64,000 nucleotides of DNA from Cordylochernes scorpioides (GCA_030710605.1 CP092872.1:98032874-98096873); one strand, 5' to 3'. Numbered from the stretch's first letter, positions 45,864-55,444 are shown. A program made the numbers and translations. The notes: generated from the letters alone by a model not told the origin.

Positions 45864-46298
45864 GATGGAAAGGAAGTCTTCTGGGACTTGTGCATCCATT
45901 TCACTCAACTTGTCAGCCAAACTACTAAATTTGTTGAGATAATCCTGCATCCTTTCATTTGGTTTCATTTTCAATAATATTAACTGTTTCGTAAGAAACA
46001 CCTTCGTTGCAGGTCCTTTTGGCTGATGCACTTCATTTAAAAGCTTCCATGCCTCTGCAGAAGTTTTACATCGCTTCACGTGTATTATTTCCGAAGGACT
46101 TAAACTTAAGACTATAGTTGCTAGCGCCTTCTGGTCATTCTTCTCCCATTCAGCCGATTCTACTTCGGTTTCAGGTTTGATCCTTATGCTATTTGCATAA
46201 TCCCAAAGTTCGGAATGGATAAGAATCATTTTCATTTGCATCTTCCATGTCTCGTAATTTTCAGAATTTAATTTTTCTATTTGATAAAGGCTTGACAT
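45861..46298 (-). pseudogene. gag: Copia-type gag, N-terminal fragment
   Basis: The minus-strand frame starts MSSLYQIEKLNSENYETWKM and continues with WEKNDQKALATIVLSLSP, AEAWKLLNEVHQPKG and ERMQDYLNKFSSLADKLSE. This is the Ty1/Copia gag layout (DUF4219/UBN2-like). About 146 residues remain, then the frame runs into K repeat sequence. No nucleocapsid knuckle, protease, integrase or reverse transcriptase follows. The position is consistent with the LTR and primer-binding site just upstream. Confidence 0.85.
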
Positions 46299-46340
46299 TT
46301 TGAATACTTTCTTGATGCTACAATTTCTTTAAAGTAATCC

Positions 46341-46547
46341 TGGGCCCATAACCTGTTGAAAAAGGAGGAAGATATGAGAGGGCACTGAACACCGGAGGAT
46401 TTTATTGAACCGATCACGGTAAGATAACACAACTAACTAACTAACAACGATATTCCATCCATATATACACCGCAACACACCACAGAGTAACAGGTCACTG
46501 GTCAAAACAATTATATCATGAAATCCGAGAGAATTGCCATTTTAACA
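46341..46547 (-). mobile_element. Copia 5' LTR and primer-binding site
   Basis: On the minus strand the LTR runs from TGTTAAAATGGC (46547) to TTTTTCAACA (46354), a 194-bp unit with TGTT...AACA ends. It is followed by GGTTATGGGCCCAGG, the Copia-type primer-binding site (initiator-Met tRNA internal half in Drosophila copia). No 3' LTR is in the window. The LTR's outer edge lies inside an M element. Confidence 0.75.
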
Positions 46548-46612
46548 GTCTCTTTCAAAGACGACCAACAATACCAAAGACTTTTACACTTCATTAAGTT
46601 TTATCCATGAGA
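46548..46612 (-). mobile_element. family M fragment hosting the Copia LTR
   Basis: GTCTCTTTCAAAGACGACCA ... AAGACTTTTACACTTCATTA ... TATCCATGAG corresponds to the M right end. The LTR abuts it at the point equal to M's 'CTGTCTCCTTCAAA'. Confidence 0.7.
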
Positions 46613-47004
46613 TCATTGTACCAGTGATAAACCAAAATGCAATTTAAGGACCACAAACTGCCTTATTATTCAGAAATACGCATTGTGTACTTGTTGATAT
46701 AAGAAACTGGCTCAACATTTGGAAAATGAAATCAAAGCCGATCAAGAGCTTTGTTTTATAGATTGAAAACGAAATGTAAACTAATGAAAACGCTTATGTG
46801 GTTGACTTTTCTTGATTTATCAAGGTTGACTAAATATCACGGAACAATTTAAATCAATTTTTAGATAATTTTTGTTCCACTAATTGGCGCTCTGCCTTCT
46901 AAAACGATCCTGCACGTGGTGAAGATATGCCTTTTTGTTTTTAATATTGCAACGTGGAAAAATAGGAAAGACCAACCTCAATTACAACACTCAACTTCGG
47001 TAAT
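46613..47004. other. gene-free stretch with R2 remnant
   Basis: From ~46925, TGGAAAAATAGGAAAGACCA resembles repeat R2. It resumes at 47213 (AAAATATAAATACCAAAATT) after the small Helitron. No gene. Confidence 0.45.
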
Positions 47005-47211
47005 TAATATATATAGTCACGACCGTCTTTCCTCATCGGCCTCTGTCACGGATGCGCGTGCACAGGGAGGTCACGTGCTCGCCGGCAGCCAATTAAAAAA
47101 AAATTAAAAAAAAAACTCCCTCGAGCCGGATTTGGACCAGCGACCTAAGGATCACCGTTGTAACCTCTACAGTCGGGTAAAACACGGGCGTTGCCCGGGT
47201 CATTCGACTAG
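47005..47211 (+). mobile_element. non-autonomous Helitron with tRNA and promoter pieces
   Basis: The 3' end is hairpin CGGGC-GTT-GCCCG (47185-47197), spacer, CTAG (47208-47211), then T. The 5' end is less sure; by alignment of AGTCACGACCGTC with the element at 47725 it falls near 47005. The interior holds an inverted 31-bp match to the autonomous Helitron's GC-rich promoter (47062-47092) and a tRNA-Tyr relic (47117-47175). It sits inside an R2 copy. Confidence 0.7.
47117..47175 (-). pseudogene. tRNA-Tyr (GTA) 3' portion with intron, relic
   Basis: On the minus strand: anticodon loop CTGTAGA (anticodon GTA at 47168-47170), a 13-base intron-like insert at the usual 37/38 position, then ATCCTTAGGTCGCTGG, a T arm with GGTCCAAATCC, and CCGGCTCGAGGGA. 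This is the Tyr tRNA 3' half. The D arm and 5' acceptor strand are missing and the T loop is mutated, so it is not functional. Confidence 0.75.
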
Positions 47212-47265
47212 TAAAATATAAATACCAAAATTGATACTCTATTAATAAAATAATAAATACTTTGT

Positions 47266-47394
47266 GAAAAAACCACGCGTCCGTGGTTAGATTTTCTTGA
47301 TTAATCAAGAATGGGTATTTGGCCAATTCTGGAATAATTAAAACATCAGCGAGAATAGTTGCATGATTTCAGTTTCACGACAAGGAGATTTTTT
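47266..47394 (+). mobile_element. HH-A element with 16-bp target duplication
   Basis: 129 bp flanked by ATAATAAATACTTTGT (47250-47265) and ATAATAAATACTCTGT (47395-47410). The uninterrupted target is visible in R2 copies at 30690 and 34340. The ribozyme head has an internal deletion: CCACG (47273-47277) joins CGTC (47278-47281) and CGTGG (47282-47286), removing CTGACGA through GAAACG. Confidence 0.8.
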
Positions 47395-47724
47395 ATAATA
47401 AATACTCTGTTACAATATCAACACCTGTGACTTTTTCTTATTTTTTTATTTTTTTATTTTCTCACATAAATTAATAATAATTTATTTTTCTTGTGTGGAT
47501 AATTCTGAAGATATATTTAGGAAAGGCAACATCGTCAGCTAGCAATTCTTCTTCTTCTGACCAGACGGATCGAAGACTCCAGGATTCTACTATCTCTCTT
47601 GTAAGTGAGTGGAGCAGGATAGTGCAGGATGGAATGTACCAGGTCAGTGATGGACACTACAGACCTACATTACAGGATTAATAATGAAATACAATGCAAT
47701 AACGTGCCATCTACATATAAGATT

Positions 47725-48038
47725 TCTATATACAGTTACGAGCGTCATGCGTTCTTAATAATTCTTCATCTCTGTCACCGTTTGCTTTTTTTTTTTGGAA
47801 TGGCGCTCTCCTATTGGTTGGCTACGATCACGCCACCTTTGCCCCCCCCCCCCCCCCCCCCCACTCGCTTTTTGGTCTTTGTAACTATTGTGTTGGAGCG
47901 GGTCGCTCCTTAAATAATCTATTGTTAACAATACCTCATGATAGGTCCGCAAATATCGAAAGTATAGGTATGTAGCTTTTGTACGGGTAGATATGCACAC
48001 GGGTCAATCCCGGGGCGAAGCCCGGGTCACCCGTCTAG
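47725..48038 (+). mobile_element. non-autonomous Helitron, 314 bp
   Basis: Starts TCTATATACAGTTACGAGCG; ends with hairpin GGGGC-GAA-GCCC (48013-48024), GGGTCACCCGT and CTAG (48035-48038), then T. The interior includes a 21-C tract (47842-47862) and an inverted CCAAT (CTATTGGTTGG). Same 5' family as 47005-47211. Confidence 0.75.
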
Positions 48039-48154
48039 TTTCATATATATATGGAGCGTTATTACCTTATAATTCATTTATACCTAACCGACTTTGTCTC
48101 CTTATTGTTTGCGGAAGAGCATTGATCAATCTGACAATATTTATATCTAATTCA

Positions 48155-48425
48155 TCTGTCCTATATGCTTATTCCCATAGTTTTCTTAAATACCATTTAT
48201 AAGGTTCCACCCTTCAGTGTAGCATATATAAGCAGAATGATCCAATACAGTATTAGAGCTCTAAGAAGCGGTCTGGGGGATTAAATTGGTGAAACCGTTG
48301 AGAGAGTTAACCACTGATGAACCAAGCTCTCCTAATGTATATATATATTTCTTCTCGCAATAAGGACAGTACAAGTTTGTTTTATGTATGAAAAATAAAC
48401 ATTCGTGTATCTCAATTCTTTCACT
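48155..48425 (+). mobile_element. family K element with compensatory changes
   Basis: The core is AGCGGTC-TGGGGG, GGT-GAA-ACCGTT, GAGAGAG, AACCA-CTGATGA-ACC, CTCTCC. Relative to other copies, GGC/GCC has become GGT/ACC, and one GGGAGGG/CCCTCCC pair has changed G-C to A-T: two paired substitutions. Confidence 0.8.
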
Positions 48426-48604
48426 ACGGGCATTGTCCGCGAGAAGGACAATATTCCAGTAGGTGCGTCTACAGGACCTTATTCCCCGTGTAGATCTATT
48501 TATATTGGTAGATTCTATAGTAGCACGGAGGAACTTCCGCCACTGGTATTGTTTTACGACTTCGGTGCTTCCGTCCAAGATCTCGCCCATGGATATTTTT
48601 ACCT

Positions 48605-48690
48605 TAGCCTGACCAAACCGCTGGAAGGGTTCACCACTGATGAGCTAGGTCCAACCAATAATTTTTCCATCATAGAAAAAGGATTTAGTT
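48605..48690 (+). repeat. family K fragment
   Basis: GACCAAACCGCTGGAAGGGT then TCACCACTGATGAGCTAGGT. The first core segment is missing. Confidence 0.6.
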
Positions 48691-49137
48691 TCTATTTGGT
48701 TTTATTTTGTTAAAAAATATATATTGCTCTAAATAGTTTCAAAATTTCATATTTGGATGGTGTGTTATTTCTTTGTATATTTGAGATAGTTTTGGTATTT
48801 ATATATTGCATAGATATGTGTGTGTTGTATAAGATTGTTCATATAGCAATGCTGAAAGTCTCCGCGTGGGTTTGACAATTCCAATTGATGACAATGGAGA
48901 TGCTCAGAAAGACAATATTAAGAATCAAAAAGGATTTTTTTCACACAAATTTAAAAAATGATAACTAATTTTATTGGAATTCATCGGGCATTCCGAACTG
49001 TATATGAAAATATCAAAAATTATTCTTCTTTTCTTCAATTCTGTCTATCCACAGAATCCTTTTGTCTGCGATATTATATGATTTGGTTTTAGCACTTTTA
49101 AGATACCATCAATCATTTCGTTGACATTTCACACTTT
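48691..49137. other. gene-free stretch
   Basis: AT-rich; nothing supported. Confidence 0.4.
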
Positions 49138-49400
49138 AAGAAAAAGGCATCTCCTGGTAGTGCTAATATCAGTCTTACGCCATGTGTCGGGATAAATACC
49201 AACTAATCGTTTATTATTAATTATACCAGAATTGGCCAAATACCCTTTCTTGATTATCGAAGAAAAGTTAACCACGTTAGTCTTTCGGGCTGTTGGCCCT
49301 CATCAGCGCGATGCAAGCTGTACCTCAACGACCGAAAAGGTTAGTGTTTGGGGCATCCTGAAAATTCATGAAACAGGTATTCAGGCCGTGAGAACGCCAA
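49138..49400 (-). mobile_element. HH-A element with mutated hammerhead
   Basis: The minus strand contains CTGATGA (49300-49306), stem II GGGC-CAACA-GCCC (49287-49299), GAAA (49283-49286) and CGTGG (49272-49276). The U before the cleavage site has become A (...GACTAA|CGTGG). The tail (GGCCAATTCTGGTATAATTA, TCTCCT-complement) is HH-A. Confidence 0.75.
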
Positions 49401-50394
49401 ACTAAGTAAAAATGTTACAAAAGTGAAATTGTACTAGGATTTTACACTTTAATGACATTTTACAGTTTATTTCAGCATTTATTTCCTAATAACGACACAT
49501 TGTAATATAACTATTTTCTTTGCACTCTAAAGAAAACTATTTAAAAAATCAAACGATTTAAAAATTTTATTTGAATTTTTTATCAATTAGACTGAAATAC
49601 GTTTTAAGTTTTTTTTTAAATAGAAATACACATTTTGGCCATACCTATAATACTGGAGGTGTCTTGCGCTACAGAGGAAATCCTGGAGATTAATATTTGT
49701 TAGAGACACATATGCATAATTTGCATAGGTATAATTGCATATATAATCAAAATGTATATTATCTTTAAAATATATATCAATTATAAATATTATTTAAAGA
49801 TCATATTAGTAAAACAGTACAAATATACAAATATATTCACAAATATTTTTAAAGTTCATCATTAGTTTTAGCATAAAAACAAGTTTTTTTATGCGTGTAA
49901 AAAGTTGAATGTAGATATTAAAAACCCGATTCTACAAAATTATTTTCTGTGGATTGTTAATGAACCCCTACAGTGACATCCTCCCAGACTTACACGATTT
50001 AATTATTCATTTTAATTATAAATATTTACATCGAACAATGTGTTTCCTCTAACAATAAGGACAAAGCCAGTTAGGTATAAATTAATTATGAAGCAATGAC
50101 ACACCATATATACAAAATGGACATTCATTCTTTATGTCTTAGGTACATAAGATGGAGTCTTATTACCTAATGTTTGAAATCGGAGTAAAGAATCTGGGTT
50201 CAGTTGGCCAAGCCACTCTGTGAAATAATTTATTGCGAAATATTTATATCTATTTTTTGTATTCCTATATTTATCATTATATAATCCTATTTATTCATAT
50301 TTATTCTGTATTTAACCTTATATAATCTTATATGGACTTTGTAATAAATCAGTTTCGATATCTTTATGAAATAATTGTGTGAGATTGTACTGGG
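49401..50394. other. gene-free stretch
   Basis: AT-rich. Short similarity of 50036-50110 to 18690-18775 (CAATAAGGACAAA(G/C)CCAGT) marks an unclassified repeat. No gene. Confidence 0.4.
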
Positions 50395-50850
50395 ATAAGG
50401 TGCAAAAGTTATCAAAAAGGACATCTCCTTATCGTGCAACTGAGAGTTGCTGATGGCTTGAACCATCTATCGGAATAAATATTAACTATTCTTTTTTCTA
50501 ATTATTACAGAAGTTGGTTAAATACCCATTCTTCATTAATCAAGAAAAGCTAACCACGGACGCGTTTCGGGCTGTTGTCCCTCGTCAGCGTGGTGCAAGC
50601 TGTACTTAAACGACCAAAAAACTTGGTCATTAAGGCATCCTGAAAAATCATGAAACGGGTAGTTAAGGTCATATTTTTGCTTGAGTACGTGAAACAATAT
50701 GAAAAATAGTACAAATGTGAAAAATGGGTATTTGAACAATTCTGGAATAATTACAAAAATCAAGGAATAGTTGATATTTATTCCGATAGATGGCGCAAGC
50801 AATCAGCAACTCTTAGTTGCACGATAAGGAGATGCCCCCCCCCCTCCCCA
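50395..50850. mobile_element. paired HH-A elements in inverted orientation
   Basis: 50395-50625 is a full HH-A on the minus strand. 50700-50850 repeats its tail on the plus strand (ATGGGTATTTGAACAATTCT ... GATAGATGGCGCAAGCAATC). A non-matching ~75-bp spacer includes ATCATGAAACGGGTAG. Such inverted pairs recur at 51611-51762. Confidence 0.8.
50554..50593 (-). ncRNA. hammerhead ribozyme, textbook type I core
   Basis: Read on the minus strand: stem I CCACG (50593-50589), CTGACGA (50588-50582), stem II GGG-ACAACAG-CCC (50581-50569), GAA plus A15.1 (50568-50565), CGCG, U16.1 (50560), C17 (50559), then CGTGG (50558-50554), which pairs perfectly with CCACG. The expected cleavage is after C17 of GUC. 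Stem III is the self-complementary ACGCGU with no loop, the minimal arrangement that favours dimeric ribozymes in Penelope-like elements. All conserved core bases are present with correct spacing. Confidence 0.85.
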
Positions 50851-50904
50851 TTATTTCCCACATATTGAGCTCTGTAAGGGAGTTCAATGAAAACAAAATG
50901 AGCA

Positions 50905-51062
50905 GTTGTCTGTACTCCAAGTTAGAAGCGGCTGTACATGGCGTCTTTTCTTCATGTCAGAGGCGGTCATTCAATATTGGAGCTAAGTCAGTGGTCTGCT
51001 ACTGAGTAGTGCTCCCAGTCTTAACTACTGAAACAGATAAATTTTACTTTCTCTCTCAATCA
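50905..51062 (+). repeat. dispersed repeat D1, partial copy
   Basis: GCGGCTGTACATGGCGTCTT ... GGAGCTAAGTCAGTGGTCTG ... CTACTGAGTAGTGCTCCCAG, matching the middle of the other two D1 copies. Confidence 0.65.
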
Positions 51063-51114
51063 TTAAACTCAAGTTTTAAAAAAATTGACTTGATAAGGCA
51101 AAATTTGGATTATA

Positions 51115-51235
51115 GATTATAAACACAAGGTAATAAGACCAAATCCAAATAATAACAACGCTGTTACCGAAACGTCACACACTATTTATTTATTTGGATT
51201 TGGTCTTATTACCTTGTGTTTAAAAAATTGACTTA
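51115..51235 (+). repeat. HH-D foldback
   Basis: The inverted arms are AAACACAAGGTAATAAGACC/AAATCC and GGATTT/GGTCTTATTACCTTGTGTTT. The centre has GTTACC-GAAAC-GTC-ACACAC, matching the GAAA-cleavage-site side of HH-D (58925-59032). The CTGAAGA segment is lost. Confidence 0.75.
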
Positions 51236-51394
51236 TTTTGGTTATAAGTGATAAGAGGTGATAAGAAAAATTACTTTATATAGACTCATTTTTTGCTTTG
51301 ATTTCTTTGTCTCCATTCATTTTGGTGGATGCTTCCATGGGATGAATCGACGAGGTAGTTTTCCTCGTAGTTATCTGTTCATAGTTGTCCCTTT

Positions 51395-51545
51395 ACAATC
51401 ACAGGTGGGCCAGAGCCCTGTTTGGTTATTTTCTCTCGCTGTTGGAGATTTACAATAATGGGGCGCCATTGGGCCAATTTTGTCATTAGAAAAAAAGTTT
51501 CCTAAGGCGGGATTTGATCCCAGGTTGTGGCTGTCGATAATTGTA
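51395..51545 (+). repeat. dispersed repeat S1, copy 2
   Basis: CAGAGCCCTGTTTGGTTATT ... GGGGCGCCATTGGGCCAATT ... GCGGGATTTGATCCCAGG. The last block again resembles a tRNA B box. Confidence 0.55.
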
Positions 51546-51610
51546 TAATATGTAAATATGTTAAAAATCGCACAAAAGTGAATTTTCACTTGGATCAGGT
51601 GGTTAAATTA

Positions 51611-51762
51611 AGAAAAAGAGAATTTCCTGATCGTGAAGCTAAAAGTTGCTGATGACTTGCGCCATCTATCGGAATAAATATCAACTAATTTAGTTCCGAT
51701 AGATGGCGCAAGTCATCAGAAACTTCTATTTGCATGATCAGGAAATGCTCTTTTTCTTAATG
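51611..51762. repeat. HH-A tail palindrome
   Basis: Arms of ~70 bp (GACTTGCGCCATCTATCGGA / TCCGATAGATGGCGCAAGTC) are separated by ~15 bp. Each arm is the distal part of HH-A; no ribozyme core is present. Confidence 0.8.
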
Positions 51763-52139
51763 TAAATATGTATAAATTTGTATATTTATAAAATTCAGTG
51801 TTTGGGAATACAGTGGACTATTGAATTGGAGTTTCGCGATTGAAAGCTGGCGTTTGAATAATAAAAGAAGAGACATTTTACAAATCGCCTTTCTATTTTA
51901 CTGTTATATAATAAGGGGGTAATAAACTTTGTAGAATTTATCCAGGACGGAAGGCAACGAGACACTTCGCTCTAACGACATAACAAGGGTTGCGTCACAA
52001 ACCCAATTAGTTACCACTTATGTGAAACTTATGTAAACAATGTCACACAGCCCAGATATACTATTGGTGTTTTAATTACAACCAGTAACGTGCGCCATTT
52101 ATGTACAAGGTGTTTTGTCATTAAATAATTTATTATTTT
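51763..52139. other. gene-free stretch
   Basis: Nothing supported. Confidence 0.4.
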
Positions 52140-52490
52140 GTACATTTTGTAAATACATTCTAAACTTTCTACAAAATCTGGATCTCTAATGTTTTCATGC
52201 GTTTAATAATGTAAATAACTTATGTAAAATAAGGTGAAGAAGGTTATTATTTGCCCATTCTTCTAGCAGCTCACCATTGGTGTTGGTTGTAGTGTATCCC
52301 CAAGAATTATGGTGCGAGTTGAAGTCTCCACAATATAATGAGGGGTGAGAAGTGTTTGGGAGGACTTGCTGGTTCCAATCTTGTGAGGGAGGCTTGTATA
52401 TAAACTTATGTAAATAAAATTTTCTCCTTGTTTGGCGCAAGTATCCCTTGCGGGATATAGCGCTTTGGAAATAAAATAATTGGTAATTGG
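52140..52490 (-). repeat. dispersed repeat R1 split by an insertion
   Basis: 52140-52228 and 52403-52490 together reconstruct the R1 copy at 460-610. The interruption (52229-52402) is flanked by AACTTATGTAAA on both sides. Confidence 0.75.
52229..52402 (-). pseudogene. non-LTR retrotransposon endonuclease fragment
   Basis: The minus-strand translation includes YKPPSQDWNQQVLPNTSH, then YCGDFNSHHNSWGY and TNGELLEEWANNNLL. GDFNSHH is a hallmark of the apurinic-type endonuclease of Jockey/RTE-class LINEs. Only ~55 residues are present, with no reverse transcriptase and no poly(A). The piece is cleanly bounded by 12-bp direct repeats (52217-52228, 52403-52414). Confidence 0.8.
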
Positions 52491-52504
52491 TGATAACTTT
52501 TTAT

Positions 52505-52645
52505 AATTTTGTAAGTGCAAAGTCGAACTGCTTTTCACATGTGTAGACATGTGGTACACATACAGTAAAAGCAGTTGTCAACCTCTACCCACCATGGTTA
52601 TCATGAACTGTACCACGTGTACTAGGGATAAGCAGAAAAAAAAAA
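52505..52645 (-). repeat. dispersed repeat S1, copy 3
   Basis: GAACTGCTTTTCACATGTGT ... ACATGTGG ... GTAAAAGCAGTTG, then ACCATGGTTATCATG. The conserved hairpin of S1 is intact. Confidence 0.65.
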
Positions 52646-52742
52646 CGTTTTTATATTGACAAAGTATAAAACTGACACTCTGTATATAAGAATTCCTCAC
52701 AGTCCTCTATATGTTAGAATCATTCAATACCTTCCTTCTTTA

Positions 52743-53008
52743 CACATCCAGCGTTGTTGACAACTTGCACTTTGATAAAACACCTTATCCAACTCTCTGA
52801 ACTACCTTCTAACAGCCTGGAGTAAAATTGCAGCACTTTTAATTGTTTTACCAAATAACATACTCTTTAATCTCCCAAACAAGTAGAAGCCTGAGGGAGC
52901 TAGGTCAGGACTGTACGCAGGATGAGACGTCAAAGTCCACCCATACTCTGCAATCTTCGCCAAGTCAGGTGTGTCGCAATGTGAGGTCTCGCATTATCCT
53001 GATTAAGT
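52743..53008 (-). pseudogene. mariner transposase C-terminal fragment
   Basis: The minus strand gives QDNARPHIATHLTWRRLQSM, then after a frameshift SHPAYSPDLAPSGFYLFGRL and later FREL(D)KVFYQ. QDNARPH and YSPDLAP carry the second and third catalytic aspartates of mariner (D,D34D). At least one frameshift and one internal stop make it inactive. The N-terminal DNA-binding part is absent. Confidence 0.85.
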
Positions 53009-53179
53009 TTGATTTGGGTATATTTCGTATTATCGATTTGTATTACGCGTAAAGAAAAAAGTTTACATAGGATTAATTATAATATTTATAAAATTGTTGA
53101 TTGATATTAATTTCAAATTTAAAAAATCAACAACAAAATACAAGTTTATTTACTTTTTTTAATTCTCTATCTTTAGGAT

Positions 53180-53252
53180 TAGCATGCCTCCTCCTTCAAC
53201 AGGAGAAGTAGAAGTATGACTTCCAGCTCTCCTGTTAAAGGACGGCATGTTA
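53180..53252. repeat. small inverted repeat
   Basis: GCATGCC ... AACAGGAGA on the left is answered by CTCTCCTGTT ... GGCATGT on the right. ~72 bp in all. Confidence 0.5.
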
Positions 53253-53566
53253 TACCGAGAGATAGAGAAATGGAAATAGTAAATAAATATAGCTCTGTGT
53301 ATTGTTTGTTGGTTTTATTGAAATGTAGAGTCAGGGATGTAGACACGTATATTATAAATAACAAAGTTTAGATGTTTATTTATCATTTATTCTCCCACAA
53401 TATTTGACCTAATCCAATAAAACTGTTACATAGAGTTAGGTCTGAAAGGAGCGCCTTTGTCATAGTGGTAACCGTATAATATGCAAATAAGTGCGGTAAC
53501 AGGATAAATAGCACATTCGAGTTGTTTATATTCCAGGACAACTCCGTCTTTGTGCCGGTCCCAGCC
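53253..53566. other. gene-free stretch
   Basis: Nothing supported. Confidence 0.4.
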
Positions 53567-53885
53567 CGGATGAAAAAGGAGGAGGGGGAGCAGAAACAAG
53601 CTCTCTAAAAAACTTGGGTTCAGCTGGCCCGGCTGATAATTCCCTGTGAGGGCTCCTGATCCAGGGATATAGGATGTACTCCATGTTAGGAGCGGCTGCA
53701 CATGGCGTCTGTTCCTCATGTCAGAGGCGGCCATTTCTTTTGGAGCTAAGTCGGCCTGTCACTGAGTAGTACTCCCAGTCTTAATGACAAAGGCAGACGC
53801 ATTCTACTTCACCCAGATATGATGGTTGTCGCTTGATACCCTGATATGATTGAGTAGAGATAAGAAAGAAGAAGATAATTCAGGG
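53567..53885 (+). repeat. dispersed repeat D1, copy 2
   Basis: Aligned end to end with 1925-2260, differing by scattered substitutions and small indels. Confidence 0.7.
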
Positions 53886-54741
53886 CGAATCCAGGCCTAG
53901 AAGAAAATAAACAAAGAAGATTCATTGAATAAATTATACAAAACAAGGAGCGTATCTTATTAATGTATATATTTTTGACCAATTACAAAGTTTTTCCATG
54001 TATTCTACAAGAATTTGTAAATTACCTTCAAGTTTATTGTGCAATAAATTGATAAAGAGGGATCAAACCTTTGTAATATTCTGTGATAATTTGTTTTCTT
54101 TACAGATTCAGAAGTGCGTCCCTTTTAATATAAAGAGAAATTGGTGTTTCCTCACACGAAACAATTTGATGTAAAAGTCGCTGAAGTGGCATCAGATAAG
54201 TTACAATAGGTTAGGTTAGGTTGAATGAGCTCCTATTACTGACGGCGAGAAAGAAGCAATGAATGTTTTCCAAAGTTGAGAAACTGCCGACCATTGGAGA
54301 AAAACAAAGGAATTCCGCCAGTTTATGGATTTTGTTGTTTGTTAGGATCATTGTTTACACCAACAATGGGCGGTGCTGCGAACAACAATGCGCTATTACA
54401 TAACACTGTAGGTCACCCAAGTGTCTTAATAAGACTCCGCACAATATTGTGAAATGTAAACTTTCTCTAACGATTCATTGGAGACCTTTTAATATTTCTT
54501 TACCATGTGTGCAAATAGGTATTGTGTACCACAGCTGCCCGTGGATTGAACACGGTGGAAACTATGACAGCGACTTCTCTCACACCTAACACTGTATCAC
54601 GGGAAGTTTCATCCGGATGATTCAAATATTGTGGAAACCTATGCAAATAATACAATATAACGCGGCTGATGATTGTAAAACGAAAATTGCAATTATACCG
54701 CGAATGTTTCTTTTAAACAAAAATCGAAATCTATTTTAAAG
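53886..54741. other. gene-free stretch
   Basis: No supported gene. A short GGTTAGGTTAGGTT run (54209-54222) is a telomere-like (TTAGG)-type trimer, too short to interpret. Confidence 0.4.
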
Positions 54742-54878
54742 AGAAATAACGATTATTTCTAACTTTAAGGATGAAGTATGATAGGATGAATTGTGAAGAG
54801 TAATGACAAACGGAAAAATAAAAGTGTCCAGGGGCGGGAATCGAACCCACAACCTTCTGCTTACCTTATGAAACCATT
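54742..54878 (-). repeat. tRNA-derived SINE fragment
   Basis: The minus strand reads GTAAGCAGAAGGTTGTGGGT then TCGATTCCCGCCCCTGG, a tRNA-like anticodon-to-T-arm region with a good B box (GGTTCGATTCC-type). A unique tail shared with 29735-29862 follows. The 5' end is cut by a K fragment. Confidence 0.65.
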
Positions 54879-54985
54879 AAGGCATGAATGTTTATTTTCA
54901 AATAAAACTAACTTTAGCTCTCCTTAGTGCGATGTTGGGAGGACTTGGTTTATTAGTGGTCAACTCTCCTAGAGGTTAAACCTCT
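54879..54985 (-). repeat. family K fragment
   Basis: The reverse strand contains GGAGAGTTGACCACTAATAA then ACCAAGTCCTCCCAACATCG. CTGATGAG is mutated to CTAATAAA. Confidence 0.55.
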
Positions 54986-55444
54986 AAACAAACCTTTCTT
55001 TAATAAAAAAATGTAAACTATTTTTATACACGTATGATTTTTTTGATATATAAAAATATCTACTGCCCCTTACTGCATAAAGAAATATTGTGTTACAAGT
55101 GTATGCACAATATTGGACTTATTTAAATAAAACATTGCAGCAATAGAGTCATAGTTTCGACCCCGTATAATGCAAATATCATAATAAGAGATTATAATTT
55201 GCACTTTCCACTTGTTCCGATAACATTCCTACAATATTTGATCTATCCGGATGAAAGGTTCTAATGTTGAAGGGTTGAAAGAGGTCGCTGCCAGACCTCA
55301 GCATGTTCTGTTTAGTATGATAACGAGTTAATTTGCACATTACTAGATAGGATAACGAATAGTTTTATTAATGAATTTTCAACTTCCTAAATACTACTTC
55401 CAAGAATCTACGACGACTACTACTTATTTTTATTTGTAAAATCA
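54986..55444. other. gene-free stretch
   Basis: AT-rich; nothing supported. Confidence 0.4.

Noticed and set aside
54209-54222. Telomeric repeat
   Set aside because: Fewer than three TTAGG-like units; chance is sufficient.
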